Below, piece by piece: positions 1-10,100 of a DNA stretch of 49,928 bases. Each line of letters opens with the position of its first letter. Within the stretch, counting starts at the first letter, position 1. The position numbers were made by a program, and so were the translations under genes. Origin of the DNA: Candidatus Peregrinibacteria bacterium CG_4_10_14_0_2_um_filter_38_24 (GTDB taxonomy: Bacteria > Patescibacteriota > Gracilibacteria > UBA1369 > LOWO2-01-FULL-3); the NCBI GenBank assembly GCA_002792535.1, contig PFOM01000016.1, positions 4,126 to 54,053 on the forward strand, read 5' to 3'. The notes under the pieces are model-generated. The model made no database searches. It saw only the letters and a list, made by a program, of their open reading frames with translations, and was not told where the DNA came from.

Positions 1-7
1 TAAAATA

Positions 8-1081
8 GTGGAAAGATTCGCTAAAAGATTGACCTTCACCCCCGACATCACTCATAAAATATATGGGCTAATAAGCCAAATCGAAGAGCTCAAGGGGCAA
101 TGGAGAGCAGGGGTAGACCTATCTCCACAAATCCTTGGACGACTTAAAAAATCTGTAATTGTCACTTCGGCAGGTGCTTCCACCCGCATAGAAGGAGCAA
201 AATTATCAGATGAGGAAGTCGAAAAATTATTGAAAGGATTGAAAATCCAAAAACTCAAAACACGCGATGAGCAAGAGGTCGCCGGCTACGCCGAACTTCT
301 GACTAATGTTTTTGATTCTTTCAGAACAATCAAATTCAGCGAAGGAACAATCAGGCATTTTCATAATGAGCTTTTGAAATACTCAGAAAAAGATTCTCGC
401 CACAGAGGAAATTACAAATTCGGTAGCAACAGGGTAGAAGCCAAAAGTGCCGATGGAAATATCGTAGGAGTGCTGTTTGATCCCACTCCTCCTCACCTTG
501 TAGCCAAAGAAATGAATGAATTGCTCGAGTGGACTATTTCTGAATTTGATAAAAAAGAAATACACCCATTGATCATTATCGGAAATTTTATATTTGAATT
601 TCTATCTATTCACCCATTCCAAGACGGAAATGGTAGAGCTTCGCGAATTTTAACGAATTTATTGCTTTTGAAAAACGGCTATGAATACATGCCGTATCTT
701 TCTCATGAGAAATTAATTGAAGATAATAAAAATGATTACTACATCGCGCTAAACAAATCTCAGAAATCATGGAAAACAAAAAAGGAAGACATAAGTAAAT
801 GGCTTATATTTTTCCTTAGCATCTTTTTGGAACAGACGAAAAGAGCGATAAATCTTTTATCCAGCGAATCCATCGAACATCTACTATCGGCAAAACAACT
901 TGAAGTTTGGAACTATATCCAGAAAAATAAAATGGTAACACCGCGAGAATTACGTACAAAACTAAAAATGCCGGCTCCTACAATTTTACAGATATTAAAT
1001 AAACTGCTATTAATTAAAAAAATTGAGAGATTGGGCGAAGGAAGAGGAGTTAGATACAATTTATTAGCAAATCACCTATGA
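8..1081 (+). CDS. Fic-family AMP-transferase-like protein (possibly 5' truncated)
   Basis: Fic (filamentation induced by cAMP) protein. The family typically transfers AMP from ATP to target-protein hydroxyls. The Fic core motif HPFQDGNGRASR lies at about residues 202-213, with the catalytic His, the acidic metal ligand and the GNGR anion hole intact. An N-terminal STRIEG at residues 58-63 fits the (S/T)xxxE(G/N) inhibitory helix of class II Fic proteins, so activity is probably auto-inhibited. The last roughly 70 residues look like a winged helix, as in many stand-alone bacterial Fic proteins. The GTG start at base 8 is the first available, and no in-frame stop is seen upstream in the window, so the true start may lie outside. 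It ends in TGA within an ATGA overlap with the next gene. The target is unknown. Confidence 0.88.
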   Translation: MERFAKRLTFTPDITHKIYGLISQIEELKGQWRAGVDLSPQILGRLKKSVIVTSAGASTRIEGAKLSDEEVEKLLKGLKIQKLKTRDEQEVAGYAELLTNVFDSFRTIKFSEGTIRHFHNELLKYSEKDSRHRGNYKFGSNRVEAKSADGNIVGVLFDPTPPHLVAKEMNELLEWTISEFDKKEIHPLIIIGNFIFEFLSIHPFQDGNGRASRILTNLLLLKNGYEYMPYLSHEKLIEDNKNDYYIALNKSQKSWKTKKEDISKWLIFFLSIFLEQTKRAINLLSSESIEHLLSAKQLEVWNYIQKNKMVTPRELRTKLKMPAPTILQILNKLLLIKKIERLGEGRGVRYNLLANHL

Positions 1082-2703
1082 AACGCATTCTTATAATTGG
1101 GAATTCGCCATTGCCGGAGGAAAATACGAAGTCGAGGCCGGCGGCGGGACTGAGGACTTGGCAGTTTTTGAAACCGCTTACGCCTGAGAATGGGACTGTC
1201 GTTTTGGATGGACATGAAGAATTTTCGGCTGGTGGCCGCGATGCGATTGGTAGACATGGCACAATAGCGGCCGGTAATGCGGTCGGCAAGCATGCGACTG
1301 TTCCCGCGACAGCGGATCGCGCGTTTTCGGCTGTAAAAAGACAAGGATTTATCGTGAAATTTGTGAGTGTGGCGATGCCGGAATGTTACGAAGAAGAAGT
1401 TTTGTATAAAGAAACGGCTCTTTCAGAAAAATATGCGGAGATTTTGATTTCGAAAGATGATCCAAAAATTCTTCAAACTTTGCAAAAAGTTTGTGATGAA
1501 TTTTCTCCGGATGCTGTAATCGGCGTAAACACATATCCTTCTTTTTTGGCTTCTAAATTGAGATTTTCGGCACCGTTTTGGGCGGACTTGAACGGCTGGG
1601 TGATGGCGGAAGCACAGGCGCAAGCATATAAAATGGATAGCAATGATTACCTCGACCATTATTACAATATGGAAAGAAGTATCGTGTCGCGTGCGGATAA
1701 AATTTCCGTTGTTTCAAGGCCTCAAGAATTCGCTTTGTACGGCGAGCTTGCGGCATTTGGAAGAATGGGAAAAGATAGTTTTGGATACAAATTTGTCGAA
1801 CATATCCCAAATGGAACGGAATGGTTTGAAGGCGAAAGAGGGCTACCAGAAAAGCTTCCTTCCGGCTTGCAGGAAGTTTTTGGACGCATACCTAAAGACG
1901 CTTTTTTCATGCTTTGGATGGGAGGATACAATACTTGGGTCGATGAAATTACTTTATTCAAAGGCGTTTGTGAGGCCATGCAAAAATGTGAAAAATTGTA
2001 TTTTGTGTCTACGGGAGGCGAGATTTCAGGGTTGGATAATAAGACTTTTGCAAAATTCAAAGAGTTGATTGAGAAGTCGGAATTTCGAAATAGATTCGTG
2101 TTTTTGGGATGGGTCGACACTGCGGATATTCCTTATATTTATGACCGCGCGCATTTGGGACTCAATGTTGATCGAAAGTGCGCGGAAACATTTTTTGGAG
2201 CAAGAAATCGCCTCAATGAAATGATGAAATTTGGCTTACCTATCGTAACAACGCTTGGCAGTGAAATCGCCAGAGAATGCACTGAATATGGGGCCGGCCT
2301 CGGTGTTCGCAGTGGCAATTATGAGGAACTTGCGAGTGCTATTTCTACGATTTATCGCGAGTGGTATAACGGCGGACGCGACAGCGCACGACTTCGTGAA
2401 TATGGCCTGCGCGGACTGGAATACACAGAAAAATTTTGCAATTATCTGACAGTTTGTGAACCTATTTTGAAATGGCTCGAAAATCCAAGACCTGCGCCGG
2501 ACAGAGGTGGCATTTCAGGTGGTGGCCGTGGGTTTGGTGGAGAGACAGGAATTATTTTCAAAATTTTAGGTGGCACATGTAGCGTTTTTGGCTTGCTCAA
2601 GAAGTTTTTGAGGATATCTAGAAGTGGAGTTCGTTACCTGAAACAAAACGGAATTAAGAAATTTTCAAAGAAAGCGTGGCAGAAGTTTTTGGGGAAGTTT
2701 TAA
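1078..2703 (+). CDS. glycosyltransferase, GT4-like, with low-complexity insertions
   Basis: Predicted cytoplasmic or membrane-peripheral glycosyltransferase of GT-B fold, 541 residues. The C-terminal half carries the recognisable part: an HIPNGTEWF acceptor-side turn, a GLNVD segment, then an E-rich block ending in KFGLPIVTT, typical of the nucleotide-sugar site of GT4 enzymes. It overlaps the upstream fic gene by four bases (ATGA), suggesting translational coupling. Two stretches differ in composition from the rest: residues about 35-88 (Gly/Ala-rich, GC-rich DNA) and about 473-491 (Gly/Arg/Pro-rich). They interrupt otherwise ordinary AT-rich coding sequence and look like insertions in loops. 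Sugar donor and acceptor cannot be assigned. An envelope-glycan role is inferred from the family. Confidence 0.75.
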   Translation: MKRILIIGNSPLPEENTKSRPAAGLRTWQFLKPLTPENGTVVLDGHEEFSAGGRDAIGRHGTIAAGNAVGKHATVPATADRAFSAVKRQGFIVKFVSVAMPECYEEEVLYKETALSEKYAEILISKDDPKILQTLQKVCDEFSPDAVIGVNTYPSFLASKLRFSAPFWADLNGWVMAEAQAQAYKMDSNDYLDHYYNMERSIVSRADKISVVSRPQEFALYGELAAFGRMGKDSFGYKFVEHIPNGTEWFEGERGLPEKLPSGLQEVFGRIPKDAFFMLWMGGYNTWVDEITLFKGVCEAMQKCEKLYFVSTGGEISGLDNKTFAKFKELIEKSEFRNRFVFLGWVDTADIPYIYDRAHLGLNVDRKCAETFFGARNRLNEMMKFGLPIVTTLGSEIARECTEYGAGLGVRSGNYEELASAISTIYREWYNGGRDSARLREYGLRGLEYTEKFCNYLTVCEPILKWLENPRPAPDRGGISGGGRGFGGETGIIFKILGGTCSVFGLLKKFLRISRSGVRYLKQNGIKKFSKKAWQKFLGKF

Positions 2704-2778
2704 AAACAGACATTGAAAAAGAAATTGTTTTAGTATATAATAAGTATGCATTTAGTAGTATTTCATAATTAAATTAGT

Positions 2779-2991
2779 ATGGTTTTATTACAAGTAAAAA
2801 TTGAAGATAAATTAAGTAAAGCGATCAAAAAGAAGTCTGCCTCCTATGGCGTTCCTGCGAGTTCTTTGATAAAAATAGTTTTGACAAAATCATTTATGGA
2901 GGATGGCTTTTCTGCCGGCAATATATTCAATGCAAAGAGAGATAATGCAGGTAAAGGCATAAGAATAGATGATTTAATCGAAGCACTATAA
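2779..2991 (+). CDS. probable antitoxin of a RelE/ParE-type pair
   Basis: Small 70-residue protein directly upstream (9-bp gap) of a RelE/ParE-like toxin. The N-terminal strand (LLQVKIEDKL) followed by two short helices resembles the ribbon-helix-helix arrangement of RelB/DinJ-type antitoxins. The acidic C-terminus (IRIDDLIEAL) would be the toxin-wrapping segment. No Shine-Dalgarno sequence precedes the ATG. Its function is inferred mostly from position; the sequence alone is too short for confident family assignment. Confidence 0.6.
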   Translation: MVLLQVKIEDKLSKAIKKKSASYGVPASSLIKIVLTKSFMEDGFSAGNIFNAKRDNAGKGIRIDDLIEAL

Positions 2992-3000
2992 ATTTATTAC

Positions 3001-3237
3001 ATGCCGGATAAAATCACAAAATTCATAAAGGCTTTAGATGAAAAAACTCGCTCTCGGCTCAAAGAAAAACTTCTTGAGGTTAAGAAAAATCCATTTTCCA
3101 GTGGTGACATAAAAAAGCTACAAGGCACTTCTGAAAACCTCTATAGGCTTCGCTTAGGCAAGATTAGAGTTGTTTATAAAATTCTTAAGAGCGATATTGA
3201 GATCGTAGACATCGATTACAGAGGAAATATTTATTAA
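3001..3237 (+). CDS. RelE/ParE-superfamily toxin
   Basis: A 78-residue protein with the compact RelE/ParE fold signature: an N-terminal helical hairpin rich in Lys/Arg, then LYRLRLGKIRVVYKI and a C-terminal IVDIDYRGNIY. The YRLR...RVVYKI beta-hairpin is the most conserved part of the superfamily. RelE members cleave mRNA in the ribosomal A site and ParE members poison gyrase; the sequence does not separate these. The antitoxin candidate lies immediately upstream, so the pair forms a two-gene operon. The stop codon is followed closely by the tRNA-Glu locus. Confidence 0.8.
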   Translation: MPDKITKFIKALDEKTRSRLKEKLLEVKKNPFSSGDIKKLQGTSENLYRLRLGKIRVVYKILKSDIEIVDIDYRGNIY

Positions 3238-3326
3238 GAGCCTATAAAAATGTTTGATTTAGAAGCTGTGCAGGGCTAAACTGAGCCTGCTCTATTTGCG
3301 ATTCACAGTTGAGCGATTAAAAATAT

Positions 3327-3401
3327 GGCGCCATCGTCTAGCGGCTAGGACGCCTCCTTCTCAAGGAGGAAACCGGAGTTCGATTCTCCGTGGCGCTACC
3401 A
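3327..3401 (+). tRNA. tRNA-Glu (anticodon CTC)
   Basis: A full cloverleaf can be drawn. The acceptor GGCGCCA pairs with TGGCGCT (one G-U), followed by A and an encoded CCA. The anticodon stem CCTCC/GGAGG encloses loop TTCTCAA with anticodon CTC, and the T-stem CGGAG/CTCCG encloses TTCGATT. The 3' terminal part of this gene is repeated exactly 100 bp downstream. Confidence 0.95.
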
Positions 3402-3407
3402 AATTAA
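3383..3407 (+). repeat. 25-bp direct repeat, copy 1 (3' end of tRNA-Glu)
   Basis: This 25-bp segment covers the T-arm 3' half, the acceptor strand, CCA and six flanking bases of tRNA-Glu. It is identical to 3483-3507, exactly 100 bp away. Duplication of a tRNA 3' end is the usual footprint of site-specific integration, but the enclosed DNA is only about 75 bp, so at most a collapsed element remains. Confidence 0.9.
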
Positions 3408-3482
3408 TACGATTTATCCTGAGGATAAAGCGGATTATTTTATGGTTCAGCAGGAGAATCGAAGTTTATGCCCCAGAGGGTA

Positions 3483-3507
3483 ATTCTCCGTGGCGCTACC
3501 AAATTAA
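3483..3507 (+). repeat. 25-bp direct repeat, copy 2 (tRNA-Glu 3' end remnant)
   Basis: Exact copy of the tRNA-Glu 3' end without the rest of the tRNA. Upstream of it, GGAGAAT at 3453-3459 can pair with ATTCTCC inside the repeat. The repeat supplies the stop codon of the minus-strand toxin gene that ends at 3504, so duplication may have reshaped that gene's 3' end. Confidence 0.85.
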
Positions 3508-3797
3508 AATTGTACGACTGTTCTTGTTACGGTGTTTTTGTAGACTACGGATCTATGCTGTATCACAAAAATTTTTATGATCGCCTTCTCTATTCTGTAT
3601 ATGATCCTATAATCGCCTACCCTAAGTGAGCGATAATTCCTGAGAGAGTTTCTTAGTGGTTTACCAAATAATTCAGGGTGAGATTGCAGTTTTTCTTCAA
3701 TTGATTTTTTGATTCTCTCCTTTTCTTTTTTCGAAATTTTTGGAATATCTTCGGAAACAACAAGTTCGTGATACTCAACTGTATATTTTATTTCCAT
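3504..3797 (-). CDS. RelE/ParE-superfamily toxin (second pair)
   Basis: A 97-residue basic protein of the RelE/ParE superfamily, with KPLRNSLRNYRSLRVGDYR followed by IIYRIEKAIIKIFVIQHR, the typical conserved beta-hairpin and last strand. Family members inhibit translation (RelE/YoeB) or gyrase (ParE); which applies here is unclear. It overlaps the upstream antitoxin gene by 10 bp, so the two are translationally coupled. The last codons run into the duplicated tRNA-Glu 3' end, giving an atypical tail (about residues 86-97, KNTVTRTVVQF) that may be a recent extension from that duplication. Confidence 0.82.
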   Translation of the reverse strand: MEIKYTVEYHELVVSEDIPKISKKEKERIKKSIEEKLQSHPELFGKPLRNSLRNYRSLRVGDYRIIYRIEKAIIKIFVIQHRSVVYKNTVTRTVVQF

Positions 3798-4009
3798 GCG
3801 TTTTTATGTGAAATAAATTTTGCCCCTTTCGTGTCTCTACCTGAAGCAATCTTATCCCAAATGTCGCTTTCTTCCATTTGAATCGCTATTTCTATAAGTT
3901 GCATGGCTTTTGCTGATTTTGAGGTGTCATCGCGTTTTGATAAATACGTCAGAGCTTTATCCAGGTCATTTGGTAAAGTTATATTTGTTCGATTTTTTGT
4001 TGTTGGCAT
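3788..4009 (-). CDS. ribbon-helix-helix antitoxin
   Basis: A 73-residue protein whose N-terminus (TNITLPNDLDKALTYLSKR) is a classic ribbon-helix-helix strand-helix-helix start, as in CopG/ParD-like regulators. The rest is a second helix and a toxin-binding tail. It lies upstream of, and overlaps, a RelE/ParE-like toxin. The RHH domain would bind the promoter just upstream (4023-4051) and autoregulate the pair. That mode of regulation is standard for the family and not demonstrated by the sequence. Confidence 0.8.
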   Translation of the reverse strand: MPTTKNRTNITLPNDLDKALTYLSKRDDTSKSAKAMQLIEIAIQMEESDIWDKIASGRDTKGAKFISHKNAWK

Positions 4010-4022
4010 ATTTTTAATTTAA

Positions 4023-4051
4023 ATTGTATATTAAGTGTATCAAAAGTGCAA
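4023..4051 (-). promoter_or_regulatory. promoter of the minus-strand toxin-antitoxin pair
   Basis: On the minus strand, TTGCAC (4046-4051) is followed after 17 bases by TACAAT (4023-4028), 13 bases ahead of the antitoxin ATG. The implied 5' leader is only about 6 nt. A TTGACA at 4058-4063 is an alternative -35. Confidence 0.55.
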
Positions 4052-4070
4052 CACTCTTGTCAATTTATTT

Positions 4071-4100
4071 AAAAGCCCTCCGTTTTAGGGGAGGGCTTTT
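4071..4100 (-). terminator. rho-independent terminator after the S-layer gene
   Basis: AAAAGCCCTCC pairs with GGAGGGCTTTT around a short loop. On the minus strand the GC-rich stem is followed by TTTTAAATAA. It sits about 40 bp past the stop of the 7.4-kb S-layer-like gene and separates it from the toxin-antitoxin operon. Confidence 0.85.
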
Positions 4101-4142
4101 GCGCGTTGTTACTGGAGAAATACCGTACGACTACTTAGTATT

Positions 4143-7100
4143 CTAGTTCTTCAATATTCCCATCACAATTCCAACGAGATTGTCTTTGAGCATTAGGGAT
4201 GCGATTTTTGCCACTTCACCTCTTGTGATGTTTTTATTGTGGCCGAATGTGCCGTCTTCATATCCGTTTACAATGCCGTTTGCGGCTGCGTATTCAACAT
4301 ATTTTGCGAACCAATCTTTTTTCTTTACGTCTTTGAATTTTGAATCCGCTGTTGGCTCTTCTATTGTCACGCCTGATGCCGATAAAATAATCTTCATGGC
4401 TTCCGCTCTTGTTATAGGCTTGTTTGGATTGAAAGTCTTGTCCGTATATCCTGAAACAATTCCTTTGTCGTAAGCGGCTTGTATAAATGCGGCATACCAT
4501 TGTGATTCTTTGACGTCTTTGAATGAGCTTACGACTGATTCTGCATCTTGCATTGGTAGATCGTACATCTTGACCACAATCTTTGTGAATTCGGCTCTTG
4601 TTATAGGCTTGTCAGGGTTGTAATGAGATTCGTCAGCACCCGACACAATTCCTTTTTCATATAAATCTTCGACGTATGTTTGAGCCCAGTGTCCTGCGAT
4701 ATCTTTGAGTGGCGTTACAGTGGTTGCGGTGGCGCTTGATGCGTCAGTAGAGGTGTCTGTTGCGTCTGTTGATGTCGTTGTTTCTGTTGTTTCTGTTGTG
4801 GTTTTCTTTTTGCTATTGCCGCTTCCGCTTCCGCTTCCGATCCCTACAGGTCCGCCGCCGGATGGAGCTACTGTCGCCGCAACCGGTGTCGCCGCCGCTG
4901 CCGTTGAGCCCGCAGAGCTATTTCCATCTGTATCTACAGCAATTATCTGGAATGAATATGCTGTTCCGTTTGTCAGGCTTGAAATTGTCTTTGTGCACGG
5001 TGTCACCGTACAAGCGGCTTGAGTTAATGTTGAAGTTACTCCTTCCGTGACATTATTTTCCCAAATGTCATATCTCAACATGTCGTCTTCGCTGTTTTTT
5101 GTCCATGACAATGCAACGGACGCATCGCCTGCCGTAGCGGAAAGTCCGCTTGGTGTTGCAGGTGGAGTTGATCCGGATGAGACTATTGGTGCGAAGGTAG
5201 TCAAGTGACCTGTGCTTGTTGTTAATGAAATTGTTGTCAAATCAACAGCTGTCACCGCGGCGGCAAGTGTCGCGTAGTCGTCTATTGTCGTGTAAGGGAT
5301 CACTCCTCCCGTCGAATCATAATATGTCGTTGTTGTCGGCATTTTTGTCCAGTTATTTGTGGTTTCATTCAAATAACCTACATCAATCTTGTCTGTCGCC
5401 CCAGGCGTACTGATTCCTTCTGTCGCCAATTCAGCAACCGTATACTCGAAGGCTAACTTCACGTCATTATCGAATGACGTAACCGGTGTACTGTCATTTG
5501 TCGAGCTACCTGTGATAGTTACTCCTTTTGAGAAAGAATCAGCCGATGGCGTAGTTGGTAATTCGTTTGTCTGAGCAAAAGCTAAAGTTGAATCCGCTGA
5601 TACTGAGCTTGGAGGTACTGTCATATTAAAAGACAAATCAGTATCTGCGAACGCTGTGCTATCGCTGGAACTCACTGTTGCGGCTGTCGGATCTGCTAAA
5701 GTAACAGCTGTGGCCGGCAACTGAATGTCTGCACTGGAAACATCTGTTGTTGATGCATTTGCCTGCAACGCTGTCGCTGATTCGCTAGTTCCGTCTGTAA
5801 CAGCTTTAACATTCCATATTCCGTCACTTACATTCATTGTGTAATCACCGTTTGCGTCTGTTTCTGCGGTTGCCACACCTCCTCCATTCATTGTCGCGTA
5901 AACCAAAGCTCCTTCTACCGGATCTCCTACTGAATCAGTAATTGTACCTGCAATTGTTTTGTCTGCAGGGTCTAAAACAATATCTTGGTTTGCCACAGTA
6001 TCTGTTATAACCATATCTTCAGGTGTTGCCACATAACCAGTCAGTTCAGCTACAACACTATATGTGCCATCCGGAACTTTTGCGGTGTAGTCACCATTTT
6101 CATCGGTTGTTACTGTAAATGTATCCAATGTAACCGGATCGGTGATTGTTACCAATGCGCCTTCTACTCCAACTCCTCCCTCCGCTATTGTTCCTGTTAC
6201 CGTATTCAAAGTTGGAAGAGTAATTGTTATATCATCTCCTGTTCCGTCAAAATTTACAGCAGAAGTGGTGTCGTTGAATGCACCTCCTGCTAGAGATGCT
6301 CCTGATTCGTCGAATGGTAAATCAAGTATTAAGGTGTAATCACCTGCCAGCAACGTAGTCGTTGCTGTTGTTTGACCTGCAGGAATTTTTACTTCCAATC
6401 CTGTACCCGTTGTACTTATAAGATTTACGTATGTATCGTCACTAACGGCTTCTGAAAGAGCTATACTGACTGTAGCAGGGGCTGCTAAACTGCCGAGATT
6501 CTTCGTAACTGTTTCATCCTCATCAACTAATGCTGTTGTTTTGGAAAGTGTTCCAAGTGTTGGGGTCCACATTTCCACCGTGTATGTGGCAGCATCGATA
6601 GGGACATCGAAACTGTATGTACCGTCTGCGGCCGTTACTGCCATGTTAAAGTTTCCGGTAGCATTGTGAGCCGAGACTACTACTCCAGAGTCATCTGATG
6701 TTCCAGGAACATCGATTGTTCCTGAAATAGTTCCACTCTCTGTTGATGAGAGTGGTTCAAAATTTTGGCTGGTAAAACTTGAATCCGTTACCGTTAATGT
6801 CTTTGTCCCCAAGAATCCTAAGCCTGGAGCATTGGCTTCCAGCTGCCATGTTCCTGCTTCCGGTAGGTATAAAATATAATTACCTGATGAGTCTGTAAAT
6901 CCGTTTACAGGTGGACGTTGAGAGTCTGTCCTATGAGCCCATACTCCGGCTCCTGTAATTGTATTTGTTCCGTCCGTAACTCTACCTGAAACCGTAAGAC
7001 TAGTTGTAGAATTTAATGACATTCTGACGACAAAAGGATTTGCTCCGGTACTTCCGGTCGAAACAGTCGTGCTACCATTTACGTATACATTTCCGCCAGC

Positions 7101-10100
7101 CACAATTTTTACAGTATTGTCTTTTCCAGGCGGCATTCCCGGAATAAATATTCCAACTCTATATGTTTTTCCTGATGAAACAGGGATAGAGAATGTTCCA
7201 TCTGATCCGATTTTTGCGTCTCCTCCGAATCCTCCTGCAGTATTATCCGCAAAAACTTTTCCTCCCTTAACAGCTGTCCCGGCAGAATCTTTGACTATAC
7301 CTGATATCGTTGCGTCAGGTGCGGATGCAGTGAATGCTACGGTTGTCATGGCTACTCCTCCTATATTTCCCGTTACGATATTTACATTTTGATTTTGTGG
7401 AGGCATCCATTCCATTGGTGGGAATGCGGAGAATGTTCCTTTTGGAAGTGAAGGCCCTATTCCTATATTGTACATACCCACTCCGCATGCGTATACATTC
7501 ACCGGAGTAACCACGGAGTCTATCACTTGTAATCTTGTGAAAGACTTAGCGAATCCTCCGGATCCGGAGGTATTCCATCCAAAAATATCAATACTGTCAC
7601 TTGTCCCAAGGCTTCCGATTGAGTTTATGTTACTGATGTTGACTGAAACTGGTATGGTCGCACAGTTGTCTCCGTTTTGAGTTGTTAATGTAATGTTTTG
7701 TGTCGCGGCCGTTGTAACATTTTGAAGGTTATAGTTTCCTTCTGAATAGTCAGTTCCTCCTACATTTTGTGGCTGTATGAATATATGATAATTGCCGTTA
7801 GGAAGATTTGAGAATATATATTCTCCATTATTGCTTCCTTCAACTACTGTGCCGGCTGCATCGAGGGCTGTACTGGTTTCCTGATGACCTGCGGATGGTG
7901 AATCCAAGAATACACGTACGCCATTTACACCTGATCCTCCAGAGGTTACTATCCCGGAAATAGTATTTGTGCCGGCTTGGCTGATAAAGTACGGCATTGT
8001 TGTCATTGATTCGAGGAGTGTTCCGGTTGAATTGAAGGTCTTGATTGCTAGACTGTAGCCTGATGTGTTGTAATCCTTTGGTTCACTTGGATTTACGATT
8101 CCATCTAGATCTATGTGTAAGTGATCATTGGCTTGCGTTGCCGCTAAAAGCTGTACATATACCTTTCTTGCGGCGGCAATATATCCTATACCATTGGCTA
8201 AGCTTCCTGCCCCTGAACTTGCCGTATCAGTGCTAATAGAACTTGTAACCCCAGCTTTGAATGTTGGCGTTCCAGTATTAGGACCGTTGAAATCGCCATT
8301 TCCAGGACTATATTGGTCGTTCAAAACTCCAGAAACACCTGTTCCCACAGGAAACGTAAATTCAATATATCCATCTAATGGGATTATTGTCGTAACAGGC
8401 ATATCGATCATATAAATCGTACTTTTGCTCGCCATAGAATTCATAGGGAATGCGCTTACCGGATTTTGCGCCATATCTTTTATATTGAAATCCCCCATCG
8501 TCATTGTGTCTTGTTGGAACATTCCTTGGCCTCCATTTCCAAATTTTGAACCATCCATAACCATACCTGTCCATGACTTATTGGCTGTTGCGTCAAATCC
8601 ATTTCCGGCAGCGTCCGTCACGCTCGTACTTATTCCAATGTAAAATCCATCGCCTGGAGTCAGGGTAAGTCCATCAATCAACACTCTATTTCCTTCTCTT
8701 TCATAACGTATGTTTACTCCTGAAAGTACACTCACTGTTGTCACCCCTCCTCCACCTGTACAGCTCAATCCGTCAGCCGCGATAATTGCCGCAGAACAAG
8801 TTTTTAAAGTGTAGTATGATTTATTTTCTGCCGTTGTTTTGTTTAGTGGTTCATCAATTTGGATGGAAACTCCAAAATCATCAGCGTCTGCAAAGACGAG
8901 CCTAGGTTTCCCTATACTTGTGGTAGCGTCAGGGTCTTTGACTGTATTCGTATCGGCAGCACCCGTAGTAAAGGTCTTTGTCACAGAGGAAATTGCCGTG
9001 TTTGAGATGCTTTTTACCAATGTGGATACATTGAAAGTGTAACTTGTGCTTGCGCTCAAAATACTTGTTGGAGCGAATGAGATAGCATTGTTCATTGAAT
9101 CATAAGATACGGTTCCGGCTGTACTTACTGTTCCGTTTTTCTTTAAAGTAACATTTGTTGAGTTAACCGTGCTTGAATCAAGTCCTCCTGAGAAAGTTAT
9201 TCTAGGGACGAAACCAACTGGCACCGCGGTGATAGCGTCTCCGACTTTGTATGCATCGAGGTTTGTCCCCATCAATGAGGCGTTAATTGTTTTTGTACCT
9301 GTTCCTGTATGAAAAATTTCCTCAAATGGCCCCATGTCTGAAAATCCAAATCCATTTCCCGAACCTCCGCAACCTGCAGAAGAGCTTCCAGGCATACCAG
9401 CCAAAACATCTCCTGTCGAAGAAGTCACATCGTTCTCTACCACTACACAATATTCACTGCTTGCTTCGTAAGTGTATCCGGAAATACATACGGAATTATT
9501 TTCTGAATTGATAATCGTAACGGCAGGCGATCCAGCCGGCAAAGTTTCAGATAAAGCTCCGCTTACGACTTTTTTGATGTAAATATTGCTAGTCGTCAAA
9601 TCGGCGGCAGTCATAGATCTGTCAAAATTTATTGTTACACATCCTGTGTTCGTAGGAACATCCCATTGTCCCGGCATTGGATAACCCATCATTGCAATTG
9701 GAGGAACTTTGCCTCCAAGGGCTCCCGTAAATCCTCCTCCCGGTACAAACGCTCCTCCTCCTGCTCCAGTAGTGAATGTGAAAGTCCAGACTGTAGTTCC
9801 ATCCACAAGGTCCGTTTCTCCTTTTGATGGTGCGAAAGCTTTTGTGACTGAAGCGACATAAATGGTTGAAGATGAAAATGGAGTTGTAGGCTTAAACGAT
9901 ACTCCATATGAAATATTCGAGCCCCATGTTTCCGTGTGACTGCCCCATGATCCCGCTACCGCTATTCCTCCGCTTGTAAGAGAAAATGTGCTATCTACGG
10001 CATTTACCAAAGGAAAGCTTAAACTGGACGGATCTTTGCTCAAGAAAAAGTCGATAGGCGCCATAGTCGGAACGCCGACTTGTCCTGTTGGCGGACCATA

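Noticed and set aside
3400-3502. A second tRNA-Glu gene downstream of the first
   Set aside because: Only the last about 19 bases of the tRNA are repeated. No acceptor 5' strand, D-arm or anticodon arm can be drawn upstream of the copy.
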